DNA from: Secundilactobacillus silagei JCM 19001
GTDB lineage: Bacteria; Bacillota; Bacilli; Lactobacillales; Lactobacillaceae
Assembly: GCF_002217945.1 (NCBI RefSeq)
Contig: NZ_BCMG01000014.1
Location: 1 to 64,000 of the forward strand
Reading direction: 5' to 3'
Length of the DNA: 64,000 bases
In this document: positions 37,479-45,987 of the stretch, in pieces
Numbering within the stretch: the first letter of the stretch is position 1
Layout of the letters: every line of letters starts with the position of its first letter
The notes under the pieces: generated by a model
The model's database searches: none
Seen by the model: only the letters and a program-made list of their open reading frames with translations
What the model was told of the DNA's origin: nothing
Made by a program: the position numbers and the translations under genes

Positions 37479-38303
37479 ATGATGCCGAATTTAGGCTTAA
37501 AAGCAAGTACATCACTAGAACAGACGAATGAGCGGTTGCAATACCATCCGTCTGTGTTTGAATTCTATACGGATGAACATGATATGACAAAAAATGGGTT
37601 AGTTCATTTGGCAGAGATGATCAAATACGTTCAATCGACTGGTGTGCGACACATTGTGATTCACCATCCGATGGCTTATGATCACCATCATAATGAGGTC
37701 GCGGTCTCCGCGTTGAAGGATCCGGATGGCTACAAATTTATGATGGCCAGTGCGGATGCGTTGATCGAACTGGCAATTAAATTAAATGTGCAAGTCCTCA
37801 TTCACGGTGGTTATTCCGACAATGATGCCGTCGTTAACGCTTTTGGTGATTTAAAAACGGGGCGCAAAGTGATCTTTGACCGGCTGGATTACTTTCAGCA
37901 ATTAGGCGGTAACCACGTGATGTTTGAAAATTCGATTTCACCAGCCTTTGACTATGGCGATGATGAAATTGAAAAAGAAGTGATGGCCCATCATTACCGT
38001 CTTTGTTACGATATCAGTCATGGCTTTATTGTGTTGCATGGCGATAACGATAAACTCGTTAAAAGTGTTGAACGACTGGCACCGCAAACAGTGCACTACC
38101 ACTTTGTCGATTCCATGGGCGAACACCATGATAGCCTGCAGTTAGGTAAGGGGAAGGTCGACTGGCAACGGGTCATGAAAGTCGTCAATCCGAAAGCCAC
38201 TAATATCTACGAAATTGATCTCGCTGATCAAAATGACAGCCGTGAAATGCGAGCTAGTCACGATTATTTGACGAAGCTGATGGCGGCTGAAAAGATTTCT
38301 TAA
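37479..38303 (+). CDS. Sugar phosphate isomerase/epimerase-like TIM-barrel protein (AP endonuclase 2 family)
   Basis: A cytoplasmic 274-aa protein of the PF01261 type (xylose isomerase-like TIM barrel). Family-like features are the strand end HIVIHHPM, the metal-site candidates LIHGGYSDN, HVMFENS (Glu), LCYDISHGF (Asp and His), TVHYHFVDSMGEHHDS and NIYEIDL (Glu). This Glu/His/Asp set matches divalent-metal epimerases and endonuclease IV-like enzymes. Function could be sugar epimerisation or, given the repair glycosylase 17 bases downstream, a DNA-repair role. The sequence does not decide between them. Two adjacent ATGs (37479, 37482) are possible starts. Confidence 0.7.
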   Translation: MMPNLGLKASTSLEQTNERLQYHPSVFEFYTDEHDMTKNGLVHLAEMIKYVQSTGVRHIVIHHPMAYDHHHNEVAVSALKDPDGYKFMMASADALIELAIKLNVQVLIHGGYSDNDAVVNAFGDLKTGRKVIFDRLDYFQQLGGNHVMFENSISPAFDYGDDEIEKEVMAHHYRLCYDISHGFIVLHGDNDKLVKSVERLAPQTVHYHFVDSMGEHHDSLQLGKGKVDWQRVMKVVNPKATNIYEIDLADQNDSREMRASHDYLTKLMAAEKIS

Positions 38304-38320
38304 TCGCTAGGAGAATGCAC

Positions 38321-38884
38321 ATGACGCGTTGCGACTGGGCAGAAAATACCAATGAATTAATGACACACTACCATGATTATGAGTGGGGCGTACCAACAAC
38401 CGATGAACGCGAAACCTTTGAGCTAATGACATTGGAAATGATGCAGGCGGGGTTGAGCTGGCAGACCGTGTTGAATAAGCGGGCGAACTTTAAGACGGCG
38501 TTTGCTAATTTTGAGGTTGAAAAGGTTGCGCAATTCGATGATAACGATGTCGCCCGGTTGTTAAATGATGCGGGGATTATCCGTAATCGGCTGAAGATCA
38601 AGGACATCATTTATAACGCCCGGCAACTGGTAAAATGGCACGCAGCGGGTAAGACGATGAATGCCTATTTATGGGCATTTGTGGATGATAAGCCAGTTGT
38701 GAACCGGTATCCGTCAATGGCGGAAGTGCCAGCGCAGACACCGCTATCTCAGCAGGTTAGTAAGGCGCTGAAAAAAGCCGGATTCAAGTTTGTGGGTCCA
38801 ACCATTGTTCAATCTTGGCTGGAAGCGTTGGGTATTTTGGATGATCATTTGGTGACCTGTACGGTGAATCATTTGAGTGAATAG
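38321..38884 (+). CDS. tag: DNA-3-methyladenine glycosylase I
   Basis: A 187-aa base-excision repair enzyme that removes 3-methyladenine from alkylated DNA. The Tag signature is clear: MTRCDWAENTNELMTHYHDY and EWGVPTTDERETFELMTLEM, the catalytic region QAGLSWQTVLNKR, and the structural zinc ligands Cys4, His17 and the C-terminal H-L-V-T-C pair. ATG 38321 is preferred over 38315 because the AGGAG (38309-38313) would be too close to the latter. It follows the TIM-barrel gene by 17 bases and is probably co-transcribed with it. Confidence 0.93.
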   Translation: MTRCDWAENTNELMTHYHDYEWGVPTTDERETFELMTLEMMQAGLSWQTVLNKRANFKTAFANFEVEKVAQFDDNDVARLLNDAGIIRNRLKIKDIIYNARQLVKWHAAGKTMNAYLWAFVDDKPVVNRYPSMAEVPAQTPLSQQVSKALKKAGFKFVGPTIVQSWLEALGILDDHLVTCTVNHLSE

Positions 38885-38898
38885 GTGAAATAAAGTTG

Positions 38899-38930
38899 AA
38901 AGCTGATGGATAAATTCTATCGGCTTTTTT
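38899..38930 (+). terminator. tag terminator
   Basis: AAAGCTGATGGA (38899-38910) pairs with TCTATCGGCTTT (38916-38927) with G-U pairs, then T. Confidence 0.8.
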
Positions 38931-38933
38931 GAC

Positions 38934-38968
38934 TAAAAAGCACCTCGATCAGGATGATCGAGGTGCTT
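38934..38968 (-). terminator. Terminator of the secreted-protein gene
   Basis: AAGCACCTCGATCA (38938-38951) pairs perfectly with TGATCGAGGTGCTT (38955-38968). The minus-strand T-run corresponds to the A-run at 38935-38939. Confidence 0.88.
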
Positions 38969-38985
38969 GACGATAAATCATTTAA

Positions 38986-39813
38986 TTATTTAATGTGCGC
39001 TGTTTTAGTTTTAGTGACTGAGGTAAAGTGACCGTGGCTGTAATGTCCAACGGTAACTTTTACCGTTTTCGCTTTTGGTGCATAGACGGTTTTGCTGAAG
39101 TTGTGCCCGCTTAACTTAGCGTATTTGTTACCCTTATAGGTATTGATACGTGCGTAGTTTGCAGATCTGTAAAGTCTGGCAGTACCCGTTACTTTAACGT
39201 TCTTCTTTGAAGACTTCTTGACAGAAAGTTTGGAAATATAGCTCTTTTTTGCTTTTGGCCTGTTAGCAACGCTATCGTAATTATTACCATAGTCTAGTAC
39301 CGCGCTATTTAGAGCATCAGCATAACCACTTAAGTTATCTGAAATATCACCATAACCATTATCAACAGTGGAGACTGCTATTTCGCCATTAATTTTATTG
39401 GCCATAGATTCCAGTTGACTCTGTTCACCTGAGGTTAGTCGATTTCTAAAGACATTATAAGTTGCAACGAGGGCACTCAGGTTTTCACTCGCTTGTTCTT
39501 TAGTATCTGTATTATAATCAACAGCAGCGCTTAAATTACCTAGGTAATTATCAAAACTGCCATTCTGCATGTAGGCATCCTTATCGTTTGGATCTGGAAA
39601 ATCACCAGTTACATTACTTTGGACATCGGTCGAAGCTTTTCCCAACGCTGCTTTGATACCGTTGATGTCACTTTGATATTGCGCATATGGAATTTTCTTT
39701 GATGCCTGTGCCTGTGTTGTGGTTACTGCATTAGGTGTCTCAACAATGATGCCACCAACCAACGTTGCCCCTAAAATAACTGTAACTGCCCTTTTCCAAC
39801 CCTTTTTTGTCAA
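38986..39813 (-). CDS. Secreted protein of unknown function
   Basis: A 275-aa exported protein. It starts with TTG at 39813, eight bases after GGAGG, and has a signal peptide (KRAVTVILGATLVGGIIVET, cleavage probably after the AQA near residue 37). The mature N-terminal part (about 40-185) is mostly helical and acidic/Asn-rich (SDINGIKAALGKASTDVQSN, DNYLGNLSAAVDYNTDTKEQ). The C-terminal part (about 190-275) is very basic with repeated beta-strand-like segments (KKNVKVTGTARLYRSANYAR, KTVKVTVGHYSHGHFTSVTK) and may bind wall polymers electrostatically. I do not recognise a named family. It is monocistronic. Confidence 0.75.
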   Translation of the reverse strand: MTKKGWKRAVTVILGATLVGGIIVETPNAVTTTQAQASKKIPYAQYQSDINGIKAALGKASTDVQSNVTGDFPDPNDKDAYMQNGSFDNYLGNLSAAVDYNTDTKEQASENLSALVATYNVFRNRLTSGEQSQLESMANKINGEIAVSTVDNGYGDISDNLSGYADALNSAVLDYGNNYDSVANRPKAKKSYISKLSVKKSSKKNVKVTGTARLYRSANYARINTYKGNKYAKLSGHNFSKTVYAPKAKTVKVTVGHYSHGHFTSVTKTKTAHIK

Positions 39814-40011
39814 AATAAAACCTCCCTAATAAAATAATGATATTTAATTTCATTATAGACTTATAAGCTAAAAACGGCACGAAAATATTTAATAACAGCA
39901 AAGCTTTTCATAAAACACTTAAAATTTAGTGTAATTACCCCAGATTAATTGACCTTTACCGTTAGAATCAGTAATCTAGGTTTAATTAATCAATTCAAGG
40001 AGGTGTCTGCT

Positions 40012-40701
40012 GTGCGGTATCAAGGCTGGTTAACATGGGTCACATTAGGTTTAGCGGTTGTGTTCGTGCCAATGGCATTGGATTCAAAACCGGCACCAAT
40101 TAATTTTACCGGTGAAATCGATAAGGTGATCGAAAAAGTTGATCCTAACTTTAAAACAACGACGCAACAGACACAAAAGTCCGAAACGTCAGCGAGCGAT
40201 ACGCCGATTGAATCGATCGTTCAAAATCGGAAATTGTCGCGAACTTATTATTATCATTTTGATGATAACGTTTCGGCTGGAGCGAAGGCGGTTTTTGAAA
40301 ACGCCGTTAATGTTTACAATCAAACGGGGATCGTCAAGCTGGTACCAGGTACCGGGACAGATCGTCAAAACTCAATTACCTTCTTCGTTTACTCGAAGCA
40401 GATGCCAAGTAATGGTAACACGACCATGATCGAATCAGGCCACGGTGGTCCGCAGATCATCCAGCAGACGGGGTGGAACGCCTATACGGCGAACCACGCT
40501 CGGGCGGGATTAAATGTGTATTATCCCTCTGCAGCAATCAGAAAATCAGTTGCCATTCACGAACTGGGACACGCTTTGGGATTAGATCATAGTCATTATC
40601 GGAATTCCGTGATGTATCCAGTTGATCAAGGAAACACGCAATTGTCATCGGGTGATATTGGTACTTTGAAGACGATTTATGGTACTGAGGAGACGAAGTA
40701 A
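40012..40701 (+). CDS. Membrane-anchored matrixin-type zinc metalloprotease
   Basis: A 229-aa extracellular protein. It starts with GTG at 40012 after AAGGAGGTG; the longer frame has no ribosome binding site. One N-terminal hydrophobic helix (WLTWVTLGLAVVFVPMAL) serves as signal or anchor, then comes a disordered Gln/Thr/Ser linker. The protease domain has the zinc motif HELGHALGLDH (His183, Glu184, His187, His193) and the Met-turn candidate SVMYP, typical of matrixin/ZmpA-like metzincins. FENAVNVYNQTGIVKLVPGT is the usual substrate-strand region. Its stop overlaps the region before the potassium channel gene by one base of spacing, so the two are an operon. Substrate unknown. Confidence 0.85.
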   Translation: MRYQGWLTWVTLGLAVVFVPMALDSKPAPINFTGEIDKVIEKVDPNFKTTTQQTQKSETSASDTPIESIVQNRKLSRTYYYHFDDNVSAGAKAVFENAVNVYNQTGIVKLVPGTGTDRQNSITFFVYSKQMPSNGNTTMIESGHGGPQIIQQTGWNAYTANHARAGLNVYYPSAAIRKSVAIHELGHALGLDHSHYRNSVMYPVDQGNTQLSSGDIGTLKTIYGTEETK

Positions 40702-40702
40702 C

Positions 40703-41449
40703 ATGCGTAATGTAACCAAAAAACAGCAAGAAAGATGGTTGGTCATTTATCATAGCATTGTGGCGATTCTAGCCGTTGCGTCCAGTGTCTTAGCAACTTT
40801 AATGATGCTAAAGGTGAAGGTAGGACTCGTTGGCTACATTAGCTTTCAAGTTCTACTGGCGTTTTTCGTCATCGACTATGTGGTCAGGCTGATTTTCACC
40901 AAAAATCGGAAATGGTTTTTGATTAACAACGCTTTTGATCTATTAGGTATCTTGCCGATGCACCCAGCGTTTTCACTCTTTCGGCTGGCCAGAATATTTC
41001 GCATGATCCGCACACATCACATCTTCTGGAAGTTAGGAATCTCTGGCAAATGGACTCGGGACTTTCACCGTTTTACCTACGATACCGGGTTCATTTATCT
41101 GTTTACCATCAGTGTGGTCATTATCTGTATCAGCGCGTTGCTGTTCTCCATCGTGGAACACCAAACGCTGTCAGAGTCACTGTGGTGGGCAATCACCACG
41201 GCCACGACTGTGGGGTACGGCGATGATTCACCGCATACCGCGTGGGGTAAACTGATTGCGGCCGTCTTAATGCTCGGCGGTGTGGGCTTTATTGGTTTGC
41301 TGACCAGTACGATCACCGACTTCTTCACTGATCGGACCGGCCAAGCGGATGCCCAACAGCAGCAAAATGAAGCTTTGACTAAGCAGATCAAACAGTTAAC
41401 GCGGGAAGTTTCCCGGCTGTCTAAGAAAGTTGATAAGATGAAGAAATAG
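40703..41449 (+). CDS. Voltage-gated-type potassium channel
   Basis: A 248-aa integral membrane protein with six predicted helices: four in a voltage-sensor-like part ending in a basic segment FSLFRLARIFRMIRTHH (S4-like, with spaced Arg), then a pore module. The selectivity filter TTVGYGD is at 168-174, followed by the inner helix LIAAVLMLGGVGFIGLLTST. The C-terminus is a coiled coil rich in Gln/Lys (QQQQNEALTKQIKQLTREVS) that may drive tetramer assembly. It probably mediates K+ flux that sets membrane potential. It follows the protease stop with only one base between, so translation is coupled. Confidence 0.88.
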   Translation: MRNVTKKQQERWLVIYHSIVAILAVASSVLATLMMLKVKVGLVGYISFQVLLAFFVIDYVVRLIFTKNRKWFLINNAFDLLGILPMHPAFSLFRLARIFRMIRTHHIFWKLGISGKWTRDFHRFTYDTGFIYLFTISVVIICISALLFSIVEHQTLSESLWWAITTATTVGYGDDSPHTAWGKLIAAVLMLGGVGFIGLLTSTITDFFTDRTGQADAQQQQNEALTKQIKQLTREVSRLSKKVDKMKK

Positions 41450-41540
41450 TTTGGGAAAACAAGAAATCTAACGGTGCGCGCTACTTTCGCTGAGTTGAAA
41501 CGTGCGCCAAGCCGGCATGCCCCGGCCGTATAAGTCAAAA

Positions 41541-41582
41541 AAAATATGATGACAGTCAAAAACGACTGTCATCATATTTTTT
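41541..41582. terminator. Bidirectional terminator between K+ channel and Apf-like gene
   Basis: AAAATATGATGACAGTC (41541-41557) pairs perfectly with GACTGTCATCATATTTT (41564-41580), flanked by A and T runs. Confidence 0.92.
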
Positions 41583-41620
41583 CGTCTTATACTCTGGGGA
41601 AAAGCGCCTGTTGTTGCACT

Positions 41621-42031
41621 CTAGTACCAATGATGTGCTTGCCAGAAACTCTTAGCGTGGGTCCAAGTGCCATAACGACCACTAACGTACTTGTTAGCTG
41701 TCTTTTCTTGGTTGACTGGACTGTAGTTACCATGCAAATAACCTCTTAGTAATTGGTAACGGCCATAACAGTTACCGTTACGAGCAGTGTAGCTGTAGCG
41801 TGATTCGTGATAGGCAATCCAGTGCTTGGCTGCCTTTTGGTTTTTAGATAGATTAGCGTTAATTTTAGCAATTTGCTTAGCTTGGCTAGAAGAAACTCGA
41901 GTTGAAGCTTGGGCAGTCGTTGTTTGCGTCTGTGTGCTGATACTTGAAGTAAAGTTGGTGCCCATTCCAAAGGCGAACCCGAAAATCAATAAGAATGCTG
42001 CTAGTTTCATTTTTATATTCGCTTTTGACAT
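41621..42031 (-). CDS. Secreted Apf-like / transglycosylase-like protein
   Basis: A 136-aa exported protein with a signal peptide (MKLAAFLLIFGFAFGMG..., cleavage near AQAS) and a short Ser/Gln/Lys linker. The C-terminal domain is of the aggregation-promoting-factor / lysozyme-like type: AKHWIAYHESRYSYTARNGN with the putative catalytic Glu, then CYGRYQLLRGYL and the end GTWTHAKSFWQAHHWY. Proteins of this group remodel peptidoglycan or contribute to cell shape and aggregation. AAGGGG lies about 12 bases upstream of the ATG, a somewhat long spacing. The gene is monocistronic, convergent with the K+ channel gene. Confidence 0.85.
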   Translation of the reverse strand: MSKANIKMKLAAFLLIFGFAFGMGTNFTSSISTQTQTTTAQASTRVSSSQAKQIAKINANLSKNQKAAKHWIAYHESRYSYTARNGNCYGRYQLLRGYLHGNYSPVNQEKTANKYVSGRYGTWTHAKSFWQAHHWY

Positions 42032-42168
42032 AATTTTTAAAAATCCCCTTATTTATTAATCACTATCAAACAGCATACACGGGAAATGTTGCAGTTATGT
42101 TAACTGACAATTACTAGGAGATTAAGTTATGTGACAAACGGTTCATTTCAATCGTCCTTATATAGGTA

Positions 42169-42212
42169 CAAAAAGAGAATCCAGACCGTATAATTACAGT
42201 CTAGATTCTCTT
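42169..42212 (-). terminator. Terminator of the XylT-like transporter gene
   Basis: AAGAGAATCCAGAC (42173-42186) pairs with GTCTAGATTCTCTT (42199-42212). The minus-strand T-run comes from the A-run at 42170-42174. Confidence 0.82.
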
Positions 42213-42245
42213 CATTTAAGCCTTATTGGATATATCCAAAACTAA

Positions 42246-43721
42246 TTACTTTTTAAGTTCACCAGTTTCTGGATCATAACCCTTGTCAGCAGCACGTTGA
42301 CGAAGACCAGATTCAATGTCTTCAAGTGTACGGTGACGGGTTTCAATAGCCTTCTTGTGCACGAACCAGATAGCCAGGACACAGAAGAGACCATAAACGA
42401 TAAACAGACGTGCGATCCCTTGACCTTCTGGGTTAGCAACACCTTTTGGTTCGAAGGCAACTAACAGGACAGTAAAGGTTTCAGCAACACAGAAGTTAGC
42501 GAACCAGTTAACAGCGGCACCAAATGAGTTACCTAACCCACGAATGTTCAATGGGAAGGCTTCACCAATCATGAGCCACATTACAGGCCCCCAAGTTGCT
42601 GAGAAGAAGGCGATGTAGAGTGTCAAAGCAATGACACAGATCCATGAACCCAAGTTCCCATTACCGGCGTGTAACAGTAACATAGCAGTTGACATGATGA
42701 ACAGTGAAGCAGCCATACCAACGGCACCACCGATCAACATGGTTTTACGGTTAATTTTATCCATGATACTTACGGCAATCGCAGTGACAATCACGTTAAA
42801 GATCCCAATAACAATATGTGATTGTAGGGCAAAGTGAGTACTGAACCCAGCTGAGATAAAGATGGTTGGGGCATAGTACAGAACAGTGTTACAACCCATG
42901 ACCTGTTGCAGAATAGCTAACCCACAAGCCATTACTAATACGGGACGAGCAACTGGACCAAATAATTCTTTCCAGCCACCAGAAGGAATAGCAGCTTGAG
43001 CTTTAATGTCACTTAAATCTTTTTGAACGACTTTTTCGTCTGGGTTAAATTGACGCAATACTGCAAGCGCAGTTTTCTCATCATGTTTACGAACAAGAAA
43101 ACGAGGTGATTCAGGTAAGAAGATGGCACCAATCCAAAGGATAGCGGCAGGAACGGCAGCTAACCCTAACATCCAACGCCAACTGATACTTTCGGAAAGG
43201 TTTAACCCACCCTGTGGTGAGAACCATTCGTTAAACACGTAAGCAAAGAAGATACCGGTCATAACCATTAATTGGAACAAGGACCCGACAGTCCCACGTC
43301 TTTCGGCTGGGGCAAGTTCGGCTAAGTACGTTGGAATCAATGATGATGCGGCACCAACGGCGATACCTAAGCAGAACCGGAATGAAACTAAGGCGATGTA
43401 TTCAGGCGAGAAGGCTGAACCTAAAGCGGCAAAGAAGAAGATGATTGCGGCTGTGATCAGCAAATGCCGACGCCCAAACCTATCTGATAATGGCCCAATG
43501 AAGAAGGCTCCAAAAACGGCACCGATTGAAGTAGATGCGGTTAAGAAACCATACTGGAATGAACCGTTGGCAATATTTAATTCGTGACCAATGAACAGCA
43601 TGGCACCGGAAATAACACCGGTATCATACCCGAAAAGCAGACCACCTAAAGCGCCAAAGAAATATATGACGCTCACGGGTAAGTGATGTTGCTTTGTAGT
43701 ACCTGCATTAGACATAGACAA
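42246..43721 (-). CDS. xylT: D-xylose (pentose):H+ symporter, sugar-porter MFS family
   Basis: A 491-aa, 12-helix membrane transporter of the sugar-porter family. It shows the signatures GGLLFGYDTGVISGA, DRFGRRHLLI (loop 2-3), PAERRG, PESPRFL, QQVMGCNTVLYYAPT and WGPVMWLMIGEAFPLNIRG. It resembles XylT of heterofermentative lactobacilli and bacterial XylE/AraE/GalP; xylose is chosen because its promoter carries a sequence like the XylR operator of xylA (43848-43870) together with cre-like sites. Arabinose or glucose transport cannot be excluded from sequence alone. The start is the ATG at 43721; a second Met two codons later is possible. It lies 10 kb from the xylAB genes but is likely part of the same regulon. 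Confidence 0.82.
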   Translation of the reverse strand: MSMSNAGTTKQHHLPVSVIYFFGALGGLLFGYDTGVISGAMLFIGHELNIANGSFQYGFLTASTSIGAVFGAFFIGPLSDRFGRRHLLITAAIIFFFAALGSAFSPEYIALVSFRFCLGIAVGAASSLIPTYLAELAPAERRGTVGSLFQLMVMTGIFFAYVFNEWFSPQGGLNLSESISWRWMLGLAAVPAAILWIGAIFLPESPRFLVRKHDEKTALAVLRQFNPDEKVVQKDLSDIKAQAAIPSGGWKELFGPVARPVLVMACGLAILQQVMGCNTVLYYAPTIFISAGFSTHFALQSHIVIGIFNVIVTAIAVSIMDKINRKTMLIGGAVGMAASLFIMSTAMLLLHAGNGNLGSWICVIALTLYIAFFSATWGPVMWLMIGEAFPLNIRGLGNSFGAAVNWFANFCVAETFTVLLVAFEPKGVANPEGQGIARLFIVYGLFCVLAIWFVHKKAIETRHRTLEDIESGLRQRAADKGYDPETGELKK

Positions 43722-43775
43722 ATCCCCCTATCAAGATAGACGATTAGTTACAGTGTACGAAAGTAATATAATTGC

Positions 43776-43789
43776 AGTAACCGCTTTCA
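43776..43789. promoter_or_regulatory. cre-like site in the xylT leader
   Basis: On the minus strand TGAAAGCGGTTACT matches TGNAANCGNTNNCA except at the last base. It lies between promoter and start codon, where CcpA would act as a roadblock. Confidence 0.6.
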
Positions 43790-43847
43790 AAACGCAATTT
43801 AAAAAATCTAAAATGTGAGTTGGAACAGTGTGAGTTGGTATTTGATA

Positions 43848-43870
43848 AGTTGGTTTATGAAAGCAACTAA
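43848..43870. promoter_or_regulatory. XylR-type operator upstream of xylT
   Basis: A 23-base site of the form AGTTGGTT(N9)AACTAA (the last six bases AACTAA), the same layout and length as the site at 54438-54460 upstream of xylA. It lies just downstream of the predicted -10. Extra GAGTTGG half-sites occur at about 43818 and 43832. Confidence 0.6.
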
Positions 43871-43880
43871 CCTAAAAAGC

Positions 43881-43918
43881 ATTATAAGCACCTGTGATTT
43901 AAAATGCAAGCCCTTTCA
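43881..43918 (-). promoter_or_regulatory. xylT promoter with overlapping cre-like site
   Basis: On the minus strand -35 TTGCAT (43904-43909) and -10 TATAAT (43881-43886) have a 17-base spacer. TGAAAGGGCTTGCA (43905-43918) overlaps the -35 and differs from cre consensus only at the central C. Confidence 0.7.
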
Positions 43919-44089
43919 TGAAGGAATAAATGAGGCAATGAGGTGAAATTATATAAAATAGATTTATTTAATAGATATAAAAGCTGTATCTATAGTCTTA
44001 CAATAAGTAAAACCAGTTTGCTAAATGCTGATTACTAAACCTTTAGTAGTTTACAAAACTTTTTTGGGCTTAACTTGAGCACATAAATT
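43919..44089. other. AT-rich intergenic DNA between xylT and ohr
   Basis: No gene, strong promoter or hairpin was recognised in this stretch. Confidence 0.4.
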
Positions 44090-44132
44090 AAAACCGGCTC
44101 ATCAGATTTAATTAACCTGATGAGCCGGTTTT
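44090..44132. terminator. ohr terminator
   Basis: AAAACCGGCTCATCAG (44090-44105) pairs perfectly with CTGATGAGCCGGTTTT (44117-44132). Confidence 0.85.
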
Positions 44133-44141
44133 AGTTGACCC

Positions 44142-44549
44142 TTATTCAGCATTCACCGTAACTTCGATATTACCGCGCGTTGCTTTGGAGTAAGGGCAGA
44201 TTGTTTCAGCGATTGCCATGTATTTTTTAGTTTCAGTTTCATCTAATCCGTCAATGTGACCGAATAAATCAACACCAATGTGGAAGTCAGGCTCATCGCC
44301 CTCCTGATAGAGGGAGACTTTTGCACGAACAGTGGGTTCAGCAGAGATGCCAGCTTGCTGTAAGGCTAAGTCTAAAGCACCATTAAAGCAGGAAGCAAAG
44401 CCAGCTGCGAATAACTGTTCAGGATTGGTTGACTCCTTATCGATACCGGGCGTTCCAATTTTGAAATCCCATTTGTGATCATTAGACCAAACTTCACCTG
44501 CACGGCCGCCCTTGTTGATCATCGTTGTGGTATAGAGTTTTTTTGCCAT
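44142..44549 (-). CDS. ohr: Organic hydroperoxide resistance protein (Ohr/OsmC family)
   Basis: A 135-aa cytoplasmic thiol peroxidase that reduces organic hydroperoxides. The two redox cysteines sit in the family motifs FAAGFASCFNGAL and ETICPYSKATRGN. The N-terminal LYTTTMINKGGRAGEVWSND and the G-x-x-P-E-Q-L-F-A region (ESTNPEQLFAAG) are typical of Ohr more than OsmC. Length is normal. It is monocistronic. No ohrR gene is beside it in this window. Confidence 0.92.
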   Translation of the reverse strand: MAKKLYTTTMINKGGRAGEVWSNDHKWDFKIGTPGIDKESTNPEQLFAAGFASCFNGALDLALQQAGISAEPTVRAKVSLYQEGDEPDFHIGVDLFGHIDGLDETETKKYMAIAETICPYSKATRGNIEVTVNAE

Positions 44550-44793
44550 TAAAATTACCCCATTTCATGGATTGAGTTGTGCACAATCTAATTATACTAA
44601 CTAACTGCTAAAAGTCCAATAAAAGCGCTTACGTTACTGACTGAATCCTAAGCTGAATCACTCGTTTGACGGCTTCTTAGTCGCTCAGGTGAGCGCCTTA
44701 TAAATTTATGTCAGAATGCATAAGTGGTACAATTAAGCCAAATGTTTTTAGACATTTGTTCATGATTGATGCGGAGAGGAAGGGATAAAACCG

Positions 44794-45987
44794 ATGTTTT
44801 TATCAATGGAACATCTCAACAAGACATACAGTGGTGGTAAAGTTGCCGTCGAGGATTTTAACCTAGAAGTTGATAAGGGTGAGTTCGTATGCTTCATTGG
44901 GACGTCTGGATCTGGTAAAACAACCACTATGCGGATGATCAACCGGATGCTGCAGCAAACATCCGGCACGATCAAAATCAATGGCAAAGATATTAGCCAG
45001 ATGGACCCCGTTAAGTTGCGGCGAAAAATCGGTTATGTGATTCAAAACATCGGGCTCATGCCCCACATGACGATTCGCCAAAATATTACCTTAGTGCCAC
45101 GTTTACTGAAGTGGCCACAGGATAAAATGAACGAACGGGCTAAGAAAATGATCAAGTTAGTTGATCTGCCAGAGGAATTTCTGAATCGCTATCCCTCTGA
45201 ACTTTCAGGTGGGCAGCAGCAACGAATCGGTGTTGTGCGGGCCTTAGCAGCTGACCAAGACATCATTTTAATGGATGAACCCTATGGTGCCTTGGACCCG
45301 ATCACCCGTGAATCATTACAGGATTTGATCAAAGACTTGCAGGAACGTTTAGGCAAGACGATTATTTTTGTGACCCATGATATGGACGAAGCGTTGACAT
45401 TAGCCACCAAAATCGTGGTTATGGATAGTGGCAAGATCATGCAGGTGGCAACACCAGACGAAATCCTACGGCACCCAGCCAATGAATTCGTGGAAAACCT
45501 GATCGGTAAGGACCGGCTAATTCAAGCCCGGCCAAGTATTACCACAGTTGGTCAAGTCATGCTAAAAAACGTGGCGGCTATTACGCCTGATAAACTGTTA
45601 AAAGAAGCTTTGAAAATGATGCATGACCGGCGAGTCGATTCGCTGCTGGTCACTGACGATGGCGGTACGTTGAAGGGCTACATCGATATTGAAGATATTG
45701 ACTATAACTTTAAGACGGCTACTAGTGTCGGTGACGTCATGCACGAAGACGTTTTCTACGTGAAGTCAGATTCCTTAGTACGTGATACCGTTGAACGGAT
45801 CTTAAAGCGCGGGTTTAAGAACATTCCCGTAGTGGATAACGACAATAAATTAGTCGGTATCGTGACCCGGGCCGCCTTAGTGGACATTGTTTACGATGCG
45901 CTTTGGGGCGATGAAGATAAAAAGGATGATAGCGAGGACACCAAGGCGGATGCGGCTACTGCAGATCAAGGTGGTGACGCCAAATGA
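44794..45987 (+). CDS. opuCA: Glycine betaine/carnitine/choline ABC transporter, ATP-binding protein with CBS domains
   Basis: A 397-aa ATPase of the OpuCA/ProV type, on the cytoplasmic side of the osmoprotectant importer. It shows Walker [13 protein letters not shown], the signature [16 protein letters not shown], Walker [15 protein letters not shown] and the switch His in FVTHDMDEA. The C-terminal part (about 250-375) has two CBS repeats ([40 protein letters not shown]), the known ionic-strength or c-di-AMP-responsive module, followed by an acidic tail ([16 protein letters not shown]). First gene of a four-gene operon whose genes overlap or nearly touch. A palindrome CGCTCAGGTGAGCG lies upstream at 44682-44695. 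Confidence 0.93.
   Translation: MFLSMEHLNKTYSGGKVAVEDFNLEVDKGEFVCFIGTSGSGKTTTMRMINRMLQQTSGTIKINGKDISQMDPVKLRRKIGYVIQNIGLMPHMTIRQNITLVPRLLKWPQDKMNERAKKMIKLVDLPEEFLNRYPSELSGGQQQRIGVVRALAADQDIILMDEPYGALDPITRESLQDLIKDLQERLGKTIIFVTHDMDEALTLATKIVVMDSGKIMQVATPDEILRHPANEFVENLIGKDRLIQARPSITTVGQVMLKNVAAITPDKLLKEALKMMHDRRVDSLLVTDDGGTLKGYIDIEDIDYNFKTATSVGDVMHEDVFYVKSDSLVRDTVERILKRGFKNIPVVDNDNKLVGIVTRAALVDIVYDALWGDEDKKDDSEDTKADAATADQGGDAK

Noticed and set aside
41450-41540. Possible third copy of the structured repeat
   Set aside because: It contains GGTGCGC/GTGCGCC pairing and a GC-rich hairpin, but none of the conserved loop sequences of the 48208 and 48337 copies.
44620-44640. cre site upstream of ohr
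   Set aside because: The AAGCGCTT core is present, but the flanks (CGTAAGCGCTTTTA) miss the consensus at both ends.
44682-44695. CGCTCAGGTGAGCG as a defined osmoregulatory operator of opuC
   Set aside because: It is a clean palindrome, but a single short one with no second copy or known match, so a specific role cannot be supported. It is mentioned only under opuCA.
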